From Nanosynbacter sp963540705 (lineage in GTDB: Bacteria > Patescibacteriota > Saccharimonadia > Saccharimonadales > Saccharimonadaceae), in contig CAUTQX010000011.1 of the NCBI GenBank assembly GCA_963540705.1, positions 1 through 19,845 on the forward strand: DNA of 19,845 nucleotides, written 5' to 3'. Both the position numbers and the translations under genes were made by a program. The stretch's first letter is position 1. Every line of letters begins with the position of its first letter. Shown piece by piece: positions 13,629 through 19,845 of this stretch. Under the pieces are notes generated by a model. It was given only the letters and a program-made list of their open reading frames with translations, did not search any database and was not told the DNA's origin.

Positions 13629-15569
13629 ATGCATTACTATTTGGTTTCGCCAACAAGGATCGTCCGCGCCGACGCAAGTTCGTTTACGTATTCTTCGGAA
13701 GAAAGACTGCCGACCGGAATGATTGTTGCTATGGAAGTCGGCAAAATCAACGCTATTGGCGTAGTCCTACAAGAAGTTCGCCAGCCTGATTTTGAAGTCA
13801 AGCCAATTAGTAAAATCATTGAAGAATATCCTCTACCAATCGAACTCGTTCAAACTGCCCTGTGGATGAGCAAATATTACGCCACACACCAAGCGACCGT
13901 CTGGCAAGCAATCTTGCCTAGTGGATTATCTAAAAATCGACGCAAAATTAAAGACACCGCCCCCATTAGCCCAACAGAAAAACGAACAAAAAATGTATTC
14001 ACCGATGAGCAAAAATCAGCCTTGCAGACCATCGAAAATCTCCATTCCGGAACGGCACTTTTACACGGCGTAACTGGCTCAGGAAAAACCCTAGTGTACA
14101 TAGAAGCCGCAAAACAAACCTTAAAAGAAGAGCGATCGTCAATAATTTTAGTCCCCGAAATTGCCCTAACCTCACAACTGGTTGCTGAGTTTTCCGCTCA
14201 TCTACCAAATGTCATAGTTACCCATTCCAAACAAACCGAAGCTCAACGATATGCAATCTGGAAAAGAATCATCAGCTCAAACGATCCGGTAGTAATCATC
14301 GGTCCGCGATCTGCTCTTTTCATGCCCGTGCAACAGCTCGGACTTGTGGTAATTGATGAGTGTCATGAACCGAGCTTCAAACAGGAACAGTCCCCTCGAT
14401 ATTCAGCCCTTCGTGTCGCCTCAGTTCTTACGAATCAACATCGCGGCAAGCTAATTCTAGGCAGCGCCACTCCAGCAGTCGCCGACTATTACGTTGCAAA
14501 AAAATCAAACACGCCAATCATTACAATGACAAAACCAGCAAGACCAGACACCGTTCGCCCCAACGTGACGCTGGTCGACATGACAAAGCGCAATAATTTT
14601 ACTCAACATCAATTTCTCTCTGACCCACTCCTGAAATCTATGAACACAGCGCTATCAAAAAATGAGCAAGTCCTTATTTTTCACAATCGACGTGGCACAG
14701 CATCAATCACATTATGCGATAACTGCGGCTGGCAGGCTGGTTGTCCACGCTGTTTTATTCCGCTCACTCTACACGCGGATAGTCATAAATTGTCATGCCA
14801 CATTTGCGGTTTTTCGACCAAAGTTCCTACTAGTTGCCCTGAATGTAAAAACGCTGACATCATTCATAAAGGTATCGGAACTAAGAGAATTGAAGACGAA
14901 TTACAGAGTTTATTCCCGAACAAAAAAATTGCTCGATTTGATAAAGACACCGATTTGAAGGCTACCGTAGACGAACGTTACGATGAACTGAAAAATGGCG
15001 AAATAGATATAATTATCGGTACGCAAGTTATTGCCAAAGGATTAGATTTGCCACATTTAACAGTCGTCGGAGTCGTTCAGGCTGACACCGGACTTTCCCT
15101 CCCTGACTATTCATCGCCCGAACGAACATTTCAATTGCTCGCCCAAGTCGTCGGCCGCGTCGGCAGGTCAAGCACACCAACAGAAGTTGTCGTCCAATCA
15201 TACCAGCCAAGTCACCCATCCATCACAAACGGATTATCTCAAAACTATACAGAATTTTATCAAAGAACCATATCTCAGCGACAAAAAACCAACTTTCCAC
15301 CCTTCACTTACCTCTTAAAATTAACTTGCGTTTATAAAACCGAAACTGCCGCCATAAGAAACGCTAAAAAATTGTCCGAACTATTAAAATCTAATTTTGA
15401 CAACATTGAAGTTTTTGGACCAACGCCCGCTTTTTACGAGCGCATCCGCGATACATATCGATGGCAAATCGTAATAAAAGGCCCCAAACGACAAGAGCTT
15501 CTTGACGCCTTAAATTTCCTACCGCCATCACACTGGCAGTACGAGCTTGACCCTGTAAGTCTACTGTAA
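13629..15569 (+). CDS. priA: Primosomal protein N' (replication restart helicase PriA)
   Basis: A superfamily 2 helicase that rebuilds replication forks at stalled or recombined sites. Of 646 residues, the N-terminal 3'-DNA-binding part is about 1-100, Walker A GVTGSGKT is at 147-154 and the Walker B box DECH at 233-236 (commonly DEEH in PriA). ILGSATPA is motif III. Eight zinc cysteines are at 353, 356, 362, 365, 380, 383, 393 and 396. GTQVIAKGLDLPHL and QVVGRVGRS are motifs V and VI. The open frame extends 60 codons upstream, but MHYYLVSP is the normal PriA beginning and the promoter position fixes the start. Leads the priA-def-fmt direction; def has its own promoter. Confidence 0.96.
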   Translation: MHYYLVSPTRIVRADASSFTYSSEERLPTGMIVAMEVGKINAIGVVLQEVRQPDFEVKPISKIIEEYPLPIELVQTALWMSKYYATHQATVWQAILPSGLSKNRRKIKDTAPISPTEKRTKNVFTDEQKSALQTIENLHSGTALLHGVTGSGKTLVYIEAAKQTLKEERSSIILVPEIALTSQLVAEFSAHLPNVIVTHSKQTEAQRYAIWKRIISSNDPVVIIGPRSALFMPVQQLGLVVIDECHEPSFKQEQSPRYSALRVASVLTNQHRGKLILGSATPAVADYYVAKKSNTPIITMTKPARPDTVRPNVTLVDMTKRNNFTQHQFLSDPLLKSMNTALSKNEQVLIFHNRRGTASITLCDNCGWQAGCPRCFIPLTLHADSHKLSCHICGFSTKVPTSCPECKNADIIHKGIGTKRIEDELQSLFPNKKIARFDKDTDLKATVDERYDELKNGEIDIIIGTQVIAKGLDLPHLTVVGVVQADTGLSLPDYSSPERTFQLLAQVVGRVGRSSTPTEVVVQSYQPSHPSITNGLSQNYTEFYQRTISQRQKTNFPPFTYLLKLTCVYKTETAAIRNAKKLSELLKSNFDNIEVFGPTPAFYERIRDTYRWQIVIKGPKRQELLDALNFLPPSHWQYELDPVSLL

Positions 15570-15573
15570 TTTT

Positions 15574-15582
15574 TGGTATAAT
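15574..15582 (+). promoter_or_regulatory. def extended -10 (leaderless)
   Basis: TGGTATAAT is a perfect extended -10, with its end 7 nt before the def ATG, in the 20-nt gap after priA. No Shine-Dalgarno fits between. No convincing -35 is seen. Confidence 0.65.
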
Positions 15583-15589
15583 TATAGCA

Positions 15590-16165
15590 ATGACAAAAGA
15601 CGATATTATCACATTGCCCAATCCACATCTTCGCCAAAAATCATCAAAAATACACGTTGTTACTAATGACGTTGTAAAACTGGCAAATGAAATGACCGCA
15701 GCTGCGTTGGATTGGGAGGATTCCAGACCTCATGAAATTAGCGCCGCCCTGGCTGCAGTTCAAGTCGACAAATTAGAACGTGTCGTGATTGTTCGAGCTG
15801 ACTTTGAAAGAAAATCAACTCGCGAATTCATCACTCTTATCAATCCAGAAATCGTGAAATACGAAGGTGAAATCGTCGAAGATTTTGAAGGATGTTTAAG
15901 CGTTAAAAGCATTTACGGAAAAGTTCCTCGCTATAGTAAAATTCGCGTAAAAGCCATGAATTTAGATGGCGAAGAAGTGCGAATTAAAGCCGAAGGATTT
16001 TTGGCGCGCGTATTACAGCACGAGATAGACCACTGCAACGGATTAGTTTTTATAGACCATATTAAGGATAAAAAAGACGCTTTTTATACGCTCGATAAGA
16101 AAGGCGAGTTGCAACCGTTAGATTATGACAAAGATATCGCCGAAAATAGTATTCTTTGGAACTGA
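15590..16165 (+). CDS. def: Peptide deformylase
   Basis: Removes the formyl group from N-terminal formyl-methionine. Of 191 residues, motif 2 is EGCLS with metal ligand C102, and motif 3 is HEIDH with H144, H148 and catalytic E145. Motif 1, usually GxGLAAxQ, reads SAALAAVQ (51-58): both glycines and the usual proline are replaced but Q58 is kept. The metal site is complete, so activity is likely. The start is leaderless. The end overlaps fmt by 41 nt. Confidence 0.93.
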   Translation: MTKDDIITLPNPHLRQKSSKIHVVTNDVVKLANEMTAAALDWEDSRPHEISAALAAVQVDKLERVVIVRADFERKSTREFITLINPEIVKYEGEIVEDFEGCLSVKSIYGKVPRYSKIRVKAMNLDGEEVRIKAEGFLARVLQHEIDHCNGLVFIDHIKDKKDAFYTLDKKGELQPLDYDKDIAENSILWN

Positions 16166-17012
16166 GAATTACAGCCTAATTACCCTAGAAGCTCTCGTTG
16201 AAGAGGGTTTTAACGTTGTTTGCGTCATTACCAAACCCGACACCAAGCGCGGTCGCGGACATAAACTCACTGAACCTCCAGTAAAAACATTCGCTAAGTC
16301 TCACAATATTACAGTTTTACAGCCGAATAAAGTCAGTGAAATCACCGACCATATAAAACAACTTCAGCCAGTAACAGGCGTTTTGGTTGCGTACGGAAAA
16401 ATCATTCCCCAGTCAATTATTGACTTATTTACACCGGGAATTATCAATGTTCACCCTTCTCTACTACCAAAATATCGAGGACCTTCGCCTATCGAATCAG
16501 CTATAGCCAACAGAGATACCGAAACTGGCGTATCGATAATGCAACTTGATAGTAAAATGGATGCCGGTCCCATATACACCCAAACTCGACAAGCCCTCAC
16601 TGGAAAAGAATCAAAGTCCGAGCTGTACGACAAACTATTCCACGACGGCACTTCTCTGCTAATAAAAAACCTGCCAAACATCATCAATGGGAGTCTTCAA
16701 CCAACACCACAGGACGATTCTCAGGCTTCATATTGCCAATTATTAAACAAGGACGATTCGTGGCTCGATACGGAACGTATGACCGCCGCCGAGGCCGAAG
16801 CCCACGTTCGCGCACACCTCGGGTTTCCACGTAGTAGAATGACAATTGACGATCGAGATATCATCATCACGAAATCTCATTGCAACAAAACTCCGAGTTC
16901 TCATCTTGATAAAAAATTTGCCGACGACAACTATTTAATTATCGACGAGCTCATCGCGCCCAGCGGAAAAACAATGACCGCAGAAGAATTTATCCGCGGT
17001 CATCAAGTCTAA
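16125..17012 (+). CDS. fmt: Methionyl-tRNA formyltransferase
   Basis: Formylates Met-tRNA initiator with 10-formyl-tetrahydrofolate. Of 295 residues (family about 310-320), IVFFGT is at 8-13 and KPDTKRGRGHKL forms the tRNA-side loop. GVLVAYGKIIPQ and INVHPSLLPKYRG carry N108 and H110 of the catalytic triad, with D146 in DSKMDAGPI. The C-terminal OB-like part is present but short. The ATG at 16125 lies inside def, and the usual Fmt beginning (KIVFFGTENYS) only fits this start. There is no evident Shine-Dalgarno, so translation is likely coupled to def. Converges with the DUF5663-like gene, with 9 nt between. Confidence 0.95.
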   Translation: MTKISPKIVFFGTENYSLITLEALVEEGFNVVCVITKPDTKRGRGHKLTEPPVKTFAKSHNITVLQPNKVSEITDHIKQLQPVTGVLVAYGKIIPQSIIDLFTPGIINVHPSLLPKYRGPSPIESAIANRDTETGVSIMQLDSKMDAGPIYTQTRQALTGKESKSELYDKLFHDGTSLLIKNLPNIINGSLQPTPQDDSQASYCQLLNKDDSWLDTERMTAAEAEAHVRAHLGFPRSRMTIDDRDIIITKSHCNKTPSSHLDKKFADDNYLIIDELIAPSGKTMTAEEFIRGHQV

Positions 17013-17021
17013 ATTCACTGA

Positions 17022-17495
17022 CTAAGCAGCCAAATCAAAGTCGCTTTGAGTCTGCTGTGGCGCTGAAGGTGCACTCATGCCACCCAAAATAGCATCTTTA
17101 TTCGCTATAATTTCCTTCTTAAGATCAGCCATAACCGCAGCCACAACGTCACGATAATCTGGTCGATTGACCTCTAGCCACTTAGTAGCTGCAAATTCAT
17201 CCTTCAGACGCGGATCGTCAACTGGCAAACCTGAAGCTTGTGACATTTTCTGCAACATTGATTCCTGCTGATAATTAGGCGCATGCTTTGCCAAAAAATC
17301 ATCCACAGCACCTGGAGTTTTATCGATAATTCCCGCAAACTCCTCCAGCTGAGCATCGCTCATACCCTGGCTTAATCGCTCACCAACTCGAAGCTCCAGT
17401 TCACTATAAATATGCTGCAACAACGATTTTTGCTGCTCTTCTGGCAACTGATCCAGTCCTAGTTCTTTAAGAAATTCTTCATTCAGTTGGAACAT
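17022..17495 (-). CDS. DUF5663-like small protein, paralogue A
   Basis: A 157-residue acidic, mainly helical protein with no signal peptide. The start MFQLNEEFLKELGLDQLPEEQQKSLL matches a domain common in Patescibacteria (DUF5663-like, from memory). A second helical part has LEVNRPDYRDVVAAVMADLKKEI. The tail is Ala/Pro/Gln-rich. Its first 60 residues align with paralogue B just upstream (MF, EFL, LP, K..). AAGGAGG lies 3 nt before the ATG, with an extended -10 about 40 nt upstream. Function unknown. Confidence 0.72.
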   Translation of the reverse strand: MFQLNEEFLKELGLDQLPEEQQKSLLQHIYSELELRVGERLSQGMSDAQLEEFAGIIDKTPGAVDDFLAKHAPNYQQESMLQKMSQASGLPVDDPRLKDEFAATKWLEVNRPDYRDVVAAVMADLKKEIIANKDAILGGMSAPSAPQQTQSDFDLAA

Positions 17496-17530
17496 AGTCC
17501 TCCTTTTCTTTTTCTATATGGTTAAGTTAA

Positions 17531-17539
17531 ATTATACCA
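17531..17539 (-). promoter_or_regulatory. Extended -10 before paralogue A
   Basis: TGGTATAAT on the minus strand, in the 61-nt gap after paralogue B. It leaves a leader of about 30 nt that keeps AAGGAGG. No -35 seen. Confidence 0.5.
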
Positions 17540-17556
17540 GTAACTATTTAATATTA

Positions 17557-17871
17557 CTATCCACACACCATATTCAACGCGTCATTGTATAATTTTTGCA
17601 ACTCAATCATAGTCTCATTCATCGAGGTTTGAACAATTTCCGTTAAATTAACGCCATTATTCGCACACCAATTCAATACTACAGAAACATTGTCACCATC
17701 CAGTAATTTCATAAACTCGTCCAGCTTCGCTTCACCAACAGCCAGTAAAATCTTCCTTGTAATCTTATCCTGCACACTGTTAGCGGCGTCTTTTCTCATT
17801 TGCTCTTTTTTATCCGCAGGCAATGATCCAAAACCAGCCTGTGCTAAGAATTCGTCAGTAATTTCAAACAT
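17557..17871 (-). CDS. DUF5663-like small protein, paralogue B
   Basis: A 104-residue protein. It opens MFEITDEFLAQAGFGSLPADKKEQM, aligning with paralogue A, then DKITRKILLAVGEAKLDEFMKLLDGD and a helical tail ending NMVCG. It has two cysteines (in NWCANNG and near the C-terminus). AAGGAG lies 6 nt before the ATG. TTGAAT-16-TAAAAT (17922-17895) overlapping the end of the upstream gene is a weak candidate promoter. The tandem pair suggests duplication and divergence. Function unknown. Confidence 0.7.
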   Translation of the reverse strand: MFEITDEFLAQAGFGSLPADKKEQMRKDAANSVQDKITRKILLAVGEAKLDEFMKLLDGDNVSVVLNWCANNGVNLTEIVQTSMNETMIELQKLYNDALNMVCG

Positions 17872-17904
17872 TTTTATCTCCTTGTTTATTTTATATTTTA
17901 CCTA

Positions 17905-19827
17905 TTAAACGTATTTATTCAATACCTTCAATACGTCTGCGGTAGCGCTAGATCCGTCGATTTTCATCCATGCTGTTCCATCAGGGTTATTAAACCATTC
18001 CACGGTGTGACCGTTAGCCATGGCTTTATCGGCCAGATTATGAAGTTGATCCATTGCGTTTGCATCACCAAACTTCTCGGCAGCCCAGTTCCAAGGATAG
18101 TCGTAAGAACTGAAATTTGGTGTATCTGGATTAATATTGGCAATAGAGTTATCCATAGAAGATGCGCCACTAGACTGTGGTATTTGCTCACCACCAGATT
18201 GTGAAGGTGTTGTAGTAGTATTGTGACTCTCAGTACCAGTAGCATGCGCAGAGTTAGACCAGTCGCCGACAAATTTACCAACAAAACCACCCAAGGCAAA
18301 ACCTACACCATACTTACCTAATGACGATCGTACTTTCTTACGCAGGGCATCCTGCCTCTCTATACTCGCATCCTTAAGATTGTCAACCGATACATTGACT
18401 GCATGATTCATAACATCGTCAATTTTCATGTTAGCCACAGTATCCTTAAATGAAGGATCTATAGTTTCAAGACGGTCGCCAGCTATGCGATCTTCGCCAC
18501 GATGCTCTTCCAGAACAGCTTGCTTTGTTGCTCCAGCAACTCCTAATTCCGTTACAATACCGACAGCCGTAGTAATAGGCCATCCAGCGAAGGTTGCTGT
18601 AGTAGCACCTACCGCAAAACCAGTACCGCCCAATTTAAGCCACTGAGCAATCTTACCACCCTTATTAAACCACTTACCAACTTTAGCGGCAGCTTTCTTA
18701 AATTTACCACGATCATCAAGCATGCTATCATACTTATCTGTCGTCATTCTTGAGGTTTCTTGCATACTTGCAAACGCCGCTTGACTCATCTCCGCTGCTA
18801 ACTCAGCCTGCTTTTCTGGATCCTGTTTTGCTGCTTCGATTTTATCAGCAAACTTAAGACGCATGTATTCCAATTCGCTCTTTTTCAATTCTTCTGTAGC
18901 AGCATTCAACTCTTCTTGTCGTTTCTTTCCGCCAAAGAACTTCTTAAAGAAGTGTGATTCAACGGCAACGCTCGCTTTAGCGAATCTACTTCGAGCAAGC
19001 TTAAGGTCAGTAGCGACTCCATACGCCTCCAAGCTAATCTTCTCTGTTGGAGTGTCATCAACATAAGTTGCGTCTTCAGAATTCAAATCTTTAGCTTGTT
19101 TGTCTTTGCTTGACCCAGCGGCGACAGATTCTTGATCACTTTTAGCTGAGTTGACGCCATCTTTTTGATCACTTTTCTCAGGAGACGGCCCATATACCCT
19201 ATCTAATATTTCATTAACTACATTTTTAGATATATTTGGATTATCTATCAATTCATCTAAGGTTTTTGGCTCATGTGCAGTCCCATATGTTTTTCTTAAT
19301 ATCTCATTAGCTTTACTTTTAGGGACATCTTCATATATTAAATCGTCTAGAGAATAGTAGTTAGGCTTATCTCCAGAGGTATCTACCGATTTATCTGGAG
19401 TATTCTCTACTTGAGGAGTATTAACCTTCCCCTCTTTAGCTTCTGGTTTCGCACTAGAAGCCTGCTCTCCTGAAGTGCTTTTAGTACCACCACTAGCCTG
19501 CTTTTCTTGAGAATTATTAGCCTTCCCCTTTTCAGCATCTGGTTTATTCGCGCTAGGTTTTGATGTATCAGTAGAGCCTTCTGAAGCTCCAGAATTATTC
19601 GTTGGATTTTTGGTATCACCAGGAAAACCAAGCTCTCCCGTCAATCCCTTATTATTTTCAGGCTTTTTTGCGTTCACACCTATATGTTCAGCATACTTTT
19701 TTCCTGCCATTACTACACGACTAGCTGCGCTCACTGCAGCCTGACCCATTTTTCTAAGCGCAGACGGATTCTCGGAATTGTTTTCGACGTCTGCAATGGA
19801 TGGACTTCCTTCGGGTGTTTTGCTCAT
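17905..19827 (-). CDS. Large disordered protein with glycine-zipper segments and a short internal repeat
   Basis: A 640-residue protein with no recognised family. Residues 1-155 are low-complexity (Ser, Lys, Asn, Glu, Gly, Thr) and hold a 13-residue repeat, KPDAEKGKANNSQ at 95-107 and KPEAKEGKVNTPQ at 127-139. Residues 159-213 contain two copies of a (S/T)LD(D/E)LI...NEIL..xYG unit. Residues 270-390 are charged helices, probably coiled coil (about 300-345). Two glycine-rich hydrophobic stretches follow, at 397-435 (GGTGFAVGATTATFAGWPIT...) and 505-522 (YGVGFALGGFVGKFVGDW). A Ser/Thr/Gln linker leads to a compact C-terminal domain (577-640, Trp-rich, DYPWNWAAEKFGD start). There is no N-terminal signal peptide. 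AAAGGA lies before the ATG. The hydrophobic Gly patterns suggest membrane insertion. Export or a host-contact role is inference only. Confidence 0.75.
   Translation of the reverse strand: MSKTPEGSPSIADVENNSENPSALRKMGQAAVSAASRVVMAGKKYAEHIGVNAKKPENNKGLTGELGFPGDTKNPTNNSGASEGSTDTSKPSANKPDAEKGKANNSQEKQASGGTKSTSGEQASSAKPEAKEGKVNTPQVENTPDKSVDTSGDKPNYYSLDDLIYEDVPKSKANEILRKTYGTAHEPKTLDELIDNPNISKNVVNEILDRVYGPSPEKSDQKDGVNSAKSDQESVAAGSSKDKQAKDLNSEDATYVDDTPTEKISLEAYGVATDLKLARSRFAKASVAVESHFFKKFFGGKKRQEELNAATEELKKSELEYMRLKFADKIEAAKQDPEKQAELAAEMSQAAFASMQETSRMTTDKYDSMLDDRGKFKKAAAKVGKWFNKGGKIAQWLKLGGTGFAVGATTATFAGWPITTAVGIVTELGVAGATKQAVLEEHRGEDRIAGDRLETIDPSFKDTVANMKIDDVMNHAVNVSVDNLKDASIERQDALRKKVRSSLGKYGVGFALGGFVGKFVGDWSNSAHATGTESHNTTTTPSQSGGEQIPQSSGASSMDNSIANINPDTPNFSSYDYPWNWAAEKFGDANAMDQLHNLADKAMANGHTVEWFNNPDGTAWMKIDGSSATADVLKVLNKYV
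19189..19353 (-). repeat. Duplicated 25-residue unit within the 640-residue protein
   Basis: Copy 1 (residues 159-182) is SLDDLI...SKANEILRKTYG and copy 2 (189-213) is TLDELI...SKNVVNEILDRVYG, with matching order and spacing. The unit could be a short helical binding motif; the DNA copies have diverged. Confidence 0.65.
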
Positions 19828-19845
19828 TTTGTGGTGGTTTCCTTT

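Noticed and set aside
18007..18646. Plus-strand frames opposite the 640-residue gene
   Set aside because: They are antisense shadows of a long, well-supported coding region with its own start and ribosome site.

Overview
The window reads as a chromosomal segment of a small-genome bacterium using the standard bacterial code (TGA, TAA and TAG all act as stops). Gene content and protein style (short ORFs, tight operons, DUF5663-like proteins, a C-x7-C VKOR, FtsA/FtsZ beside a lone type IV pilin) point to Patescibacteria, most probably Candidatus Saccharibacteria (TM7). That placement is from recognition, not from a tree. There are no rRNA, tRNA, CRISPR or insertion-sequence genes, and no gene-free stretch exceeds 300 bases.

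Layout. 1-1874 (minus strand): an operon made of a T-box leader, a GIY-YIG nuclease-like gene and the 5' part of a eukaryote-like (type 2) ileS that runs off the left edge. 1917-3103: a strong hairpin terminator, a LiaF-like membrane protein and a frameshifted two-membrane-segment gene. 3185-6952 (minus): ftsA, ftsZ, nrdR, a thioredoxin-fold protein and VKOR, joining cell division with nucleotide-reductase control and disulfide formation. 7041-7667 (plus): a type IV pilin, divergent from ftsA. 7671-9675 (minus): rpsU, yqeY, adk, map. 9749-10858: an alpha/beta hydrolase. 10928-12864: a winged-helix regulator and recJ. 12930-13589: a phosphoribosyltransferase-like protein, divergent from a plus-strand priA, def, fmt block (13629-17012). 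17022-19827 (minus): a large disordered, glycine-zipper protein followed by two small DUF5663-like paralogues.

Two features stand out. First, a complete T-box antiterminator (A1 helix, UGGUACC bulge, A2 helix) lies upstream of the GIY-YIG/ileS pair. Its bulge fits an A73 tRNA acceptor end and a candidate AUU specifier lies in a short Stem I, so isoleucine supply probably controls both genes. Second, genes that directly follow a promoter (ftsA, priA, def, the phosphoribosyltransferase, the LiaF-like gene, and nearly so rpsU and the pilin) have their -10 box 6-9 nt from the start codon and no Shine-Dalgarno. Genes inside operons have clear Shine-Dalgarno sequences. This implies widespread leaderless mRNAs. 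NrdR has also lost all four zinc-ribbon cysteines.
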